From positions 4,308,056-4,372,055 of the forward strand of contig CM055093.1 of assembly GCA_029204225.1 (NCBI GenBank): DNA of 64,000 bases, read 5' to 3'. Position 1 is the first letter of the stretch; each line of letters starts with the position of its first letter. The notes under the pieces were generated by a model. That model was not told the origin of the DNA, searched no databases, and saw nothing but the letters and a program-made list of their open reading frames with translations. The position numbers and the translations under genes are program-made. This DNA comes from Diphasiastrum complanatum (taxonomy: Eukaryota > Streptophyta > Lycopodiopsida > Lycopodiales > Lycopodiaceae). This document shows, one piece after another, positions 60,433 to 64,000 of this stretch.

Positions 60433-61049
60433 CGTGAAACTTCCTCCCAAAGTGGACCCTTCACAGCACAATCTCGAAAGCTACTATCCATCTCCGAACG
60501 TATCTTGATGAGAGCCAGTGTCTCTTGCCTGGGCCATCGATTACCTCCCGCAACCCGTTCACCATCCTCTAGACCTTCATCATCGTCAGCTGCATGCTCA
60601 CCGGATGCAGGATTCATCTGCTTCACGCTACTACTGGAAGGTCGAGTTGCAAGCGCCGCTGGGGCCTGTGCTGAATCTGACAGGAGGCCAAGCTGTTGTT
60701 GCTGCTGCAAATACTTGCCTTGCCGATTCTGGTCTTTCTGTAGCTCTTGCAGCGGATTAGACTGCTGGTGGATCTGATGATGATCCTGCTCATGAGTTAC
60801 TTGGAATGATGGCTGTGGATGGTGTTGACTTTGGGATAGGGGCTGTTGATGCTGATGCTGCTGGAGATGATTATTAAGGTGCTGGGCATGGTTTGAGTGA
60901 CTCTTTGGCAAGGAACTAGATGGAGACATTTCGTTTCCAAGAGCAAAAATGTGGCCATGCGATGCAGAAGCATCTGATGATCTGTTCACATTAAACTGTT
61001 GTTGCTGCACCTCTGGCAAGGCGTACTGCCCTCCAGCTTGCATCTTCAT
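60433..61049 (-). CDS. GT-2-like trihelix transcription factor, exon 1
   Basis: Encodes residues 1-205 plus two bases of codon 206. I place the start at ATG 61049 (MKMQAGGQYALPEV). An in-frame stop lies upstream, and TTG, not ATG, stands two codons before. The N-terminal region is Gln/His/Ser-rich (repeats of QQ and HQ, ~14-130), as in many GT-2 factors. An acidic stretch (ADDDEGLEDGE) precedes the first trihelix domain at ~170: NRWPRQETLALIKIRSEMDS, AVKGPLWEEVSR, with the tryptophans typical of the family. The donor ACG|GTACTT at 60433/60432 joins exon 2 in frame, giving a 741-residue protein. Confidence 0.95.
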
Positions 61050-61460
61050 CTCCAACCCACTACTCTTGAACTATTAAATAATCAATTTTCCCATCTCTAA
61101 CAGCTCGAGTCAACCTCTTCGGACTTTGCAGTTGCACATTCCTCTTAAAAAAAACATCCCACTTCCCCACCTCCAGAAGCAACAACCATAAACAACTCCA
61201 AGCAACAATTTACACTCCAATAAAAAACTCAGAGCAGCAAATTACACTGCAACCACTTGCCCACCACTCTAATCCTCATCACCCACAAATAGGATAAAGT
61301 ATTCCATGGCAAATAAATCCCTCATCAAGAAGCAGCAAGGAAATGGCACAAGAGGACAGATGAGGAGGAAGATAAGCAAGGCCTAGTAGCTGCTTATCCG
61401 AGGGCCTGCAAGACTAGATCATGAAAGATGAAGAAGAAGCAGCAATTGCCCAGAAAAGCT

Positions 61461-61470
61461 GATATATATG
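61461..61470 (-). promoter_or_regulatory. Possible TATA box of the trihelix gene
   Basis: CATATATATC on the minus strand, followed within 30-40 bases by 'ttttctgggcaattgctgcttcttcttcatc', a CT-rich start region. This would give a 5' untranslated leader of about 385 bases with no long open frame. Supported only by position. Confidence 0.35.
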
Positions 61471-61639
61471 AGAGAGGCCGGCGGGGTAGGCCCCAAGTGA
61501 AGGTCTAAGATTCTGTAGGACAGCATCTCTATGAGGGAATCTCCTTCCTCGTTTTTCATAATTTTGCCTGCTTTGCCTTCTCTCTTGCTTTCTTTTCCTT
61601 TTGGTGATAGATATATTGTAAGTTTTTGGCTTTACTCCC

Positions 61640-61945
61640 TTGACATCTTCTTTTTCCCATCTTGTCATATGTATCTTCTTTTTCCATCTTGTCATATGTA
61701 TATCTTTTCTCCTCTCCTGTTGTATTGCTCTTAATTGTGAGTTGCATGTGCGCAAGTGAGGGCTAAAGCACCCAAGCCTTTTTTTTCCTCTCCAATTGTC
61801 TTCTTGTATGTGAGTTGCATGTGCACATTGAGGTCTAAAGCACCAATGCTATATAGGCCCTTCATGCCCTTATGCACAACATCATGTCATCTTGTTTTCC
61901 ATGTCTCTCTAGCTTGTTGTTCGTGAGTTCCATGGGTGCAAGCAA
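61640..61945. repeat. Short tandem duplications upstream of the trihelix gene
   Basis: 'ttctttttcccatcttgtcatatgtat' is duplicated at 61649 and 61676. 'gtgagttgcatgtgcgcaagtgagggctaaagcacc' near 61737 recurs near 61810 and more loosely near 61923. No coding potential. Confidence 0.65.
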
Positions 61946-61949
61946 GGGA

Positions 61950-64000
61950 GTAAAGCCCTTGGGTGGGGGAATTCGCGGGTGTGAGGGCCCCTATCCTAGG
62001 GCAGGGACCTAAAGGACTTATAAAGGCCCGCCAACCTAGGTGATTACCAACAAAAGCCCCAATGATTTCTTCTTTAATTTTGTTTTGTTTCTTGCTCGAC
62101 TTGTTATGGGCATAATGCCTTGCTTGGGCAAGCTCCAAGGCATTGTGTCCCTTGAACTAGCGCAAATAAATTGGAGGGTTCAATGGATAAAGATTGTTCC
62201 TTTGAGTACCTTTCTTCTTCTTTTTTAGTTGCATCAATAGTTACTTTGTATTAGCATCATCTTATGTAACTTGTTTTATACGTACAATATGTAACATCCA
62301 TAAATAGGCCAAGAAGAAGCTGAAGGCTCCAAATGTCAATAGTGCAACAAGCATGCGCCTTCATCGAAGCAATAACAACTCTTATCTTACTCTATTAATT
62401 GTGGAAGACTACTCTTTTTTTCATTTTGTAACGGGCATATACCTTACTGGAGTTTAACTCTAGACCTCAAGGTGAGGAAATGAGATTTTGCTGATTTAAT
62501 TTTTTATGTTTCTTTTGACATACATTATGGTTTCATTTTTCACCTCGTTGTTTTTTTTTCTCTTTGGTGTCCTCTTTTGTATGATTCAATGGAGTTGAAC
62601 TCAAAAGCTCTAGGAGGGGAAATAAGTTTTCTGTTCTCCTTCTATGAATTAAAGTCTTCACCAACATGCTACTTTTTATTGTTATTTCATTGCACTAACA
62701 TTATGGATATGAACAACATTTACATTTTACATCCACATATAAGCATGGCCAAGTTTTGGAGCACGTGGCTAGGGTCCCATTTTCGAGGCAATAGATATTT
62801 GAGATATTTTAGTTGAGTCTTGATGAACACAATAACCACACTTATCCAACTTTGCTACTTTGGAGGACAACATTCAATGTTCCACTTTGGGGGGGACAAC
62901 ATTGGATGTTAAACTTGAACCATAAATTCATGCTTATCTTCTAGTTGAACACAGCCTTTTCAACCCCTAAACTTTAGCCTAGTTGTAGCTCCTAAAGTCT
63001 TCTCCTCCTATCTATCACATACACTTTGGTTGGTAAGATTGACCTTGATCCATCTAGTCTTGGCATTCATTGTCTTTTTCTCTCAAAGTGAATAATTGAA
63101 ATGATGACTTAATCTAAGAAAGCAATAGACTTGTGGAAAGGCTTACCTTTGGAAGCCTTCCCTCTCCTTCATAGCCAATTTTCCCTTCATAAAAAGCCAT
63201 TTTCACTTTCGGCCTTTACACAACTGAAATAGGTTTAGAAAAACAAAAACCTTGCATTAGGAACTAGAAATATACAAAAATATATGTGGCTCCTCAATTG
63301 GGAGCATATAAAGCTTAATCTATTGTCCATAAGTTTTATTTCAAATGAGTGATAAAACAATGTCACCAAAAAAACTTATGTTGAAAATAGTGGCAATAAT
63401 TAAGCAATTGTTTAGTACAATTTCAGAAAATAGCATAATTATGCACCATAGCTAACTATTTTATCCATAGGTTGAGGTAAGTTGAAAGTATAACAACTAG
63501 ATATACAATAGAACTTATTATAAGAAAAAGAACTTGTGGAAAATGACTACATTTCTAGCTTTCCAAATAGTAAAAAGTACATCTACTCTAAGTGTATAGG
63601 AGTGTTCCTTATTTTCTTTTGGTTAAAAATGGTAAAGATAATTTTCTAGACTAACTTTTTCTAGTTTATGTCAAAATCAATTGTGTATATTCTAAGAAGC
63701 TTGGAAATATATTGCCAAGTGTCAAAATGGCAATACAATAATAGTTGTAAGATGGTGTTGAAAGTTGAAATGTGAGAACAAGACTTGAGTTGGCCCGACA
63801 GAATCTTAGAGTGTCTGTAAAGGCAATGAATTACTACACATTTTTGGTTAGGAGGAAAGCTCTACTTGCATTTTGTGTGTATAAGCCCAAGTCACGAGCT
63901 TATTAGAAGTAAACTTGGTCTTAGAGACGTACTAAGTTAACTTAATTTTAGAACTATTTTGTAGAGTTATAAAGCTAACCTTAGACTTATTCTATAAGAG
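61950..64000. other. Unclassified right end
   Basis: No gene or complete element seen. 62835-62915 ('cttatccaactttgctac', 'gggggggacaacatt') resembles 52005-52100 in the trihelix intron, so a dispersed repeat is present. 63879 ('tgtataagcccaagtcacgagc') weakly resembles the LTR-like start at 38861. Confidence 0.45.

Overview
This 64 kb window is nuclear DNA of a land plant with a large, repeat-filled genome. The evidence is a two-domain GT-2 type trihelix transcription factor gene, many plant-type Ty1/copia retrotransposons with the usual TGGTATCAGAGC primer-binding site, a tRNA-derived SINE, satellite arrays and at least eleven (GA)n/(TC)n tracts of roughly 70-150 bp. I cannot fix the species. 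One confident host gene with a 9 kb intron in 64 kb would fit a fern, a gymnosperm or a repeat-rich angiosperm.

Layout. 1-6.65 kb: an old copia element whose integrase is split by a 4.2 kb nested LTR element with GAGAG flanks. 6.65-9.6 kb: a non-autonomous Ty3/gypsy-like element. 10.5-17.5 kb: satellites, GA-array minisatellites, CA/TG tracts and one antisense copia gag. 17.46-20.83 kb: a rearranged copia element in which an unrecognised 1.06 kb module (X) sits where reverse transcriptase should be. 21.1-28.25 kb: abutting LTRs of several families around two decayed, unrecognised genes. 28.3-30.7 kb: a decayed gene-like locus with a TATA box, G-boxes, a divergent CENH3-like histone H3 fold, and spliced exons of an Ulp1/SENP-like (C48) protease. 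31.06-37.35 kb: a nearly complete copia element with matching LTRs and CATGG target-site duplications, inserted between that locus and a convergent unrecognised minus-strand gene (37.5-38.8 kb). 38.9-43.6 kb: further LTR and copia fragments, two tandem RNA hairpins, a second X module and another intron-bearing gene fragment. 45.5-47.8 kb: a copia element reduced to LTR, PBS, gag and partial LTR. 49.6-61.5 kb: the trihelix gene on the minus strand, with a 9,043-bp intron. 61.5-64 kb: no recognisable genes.

The trihelix gene is the only locus that looks functional: a clean two-exon, 741-codon frame with consensus splice sites and a downstream AATAAA. The other coding signals are mobile elements or gene remnants. 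Many of their stop codons could have come from CAG, CAA or CGA by C-to-T change, as expected from decay of methylated DNA. The most unusual items are the H3-fold/Ulp1 locus, six tandem copies of the trihelix splice acceptor, the two covarying hairpins, and a CACACGTGTG palindrome shared by three LTR families and the H3-locus promoter.
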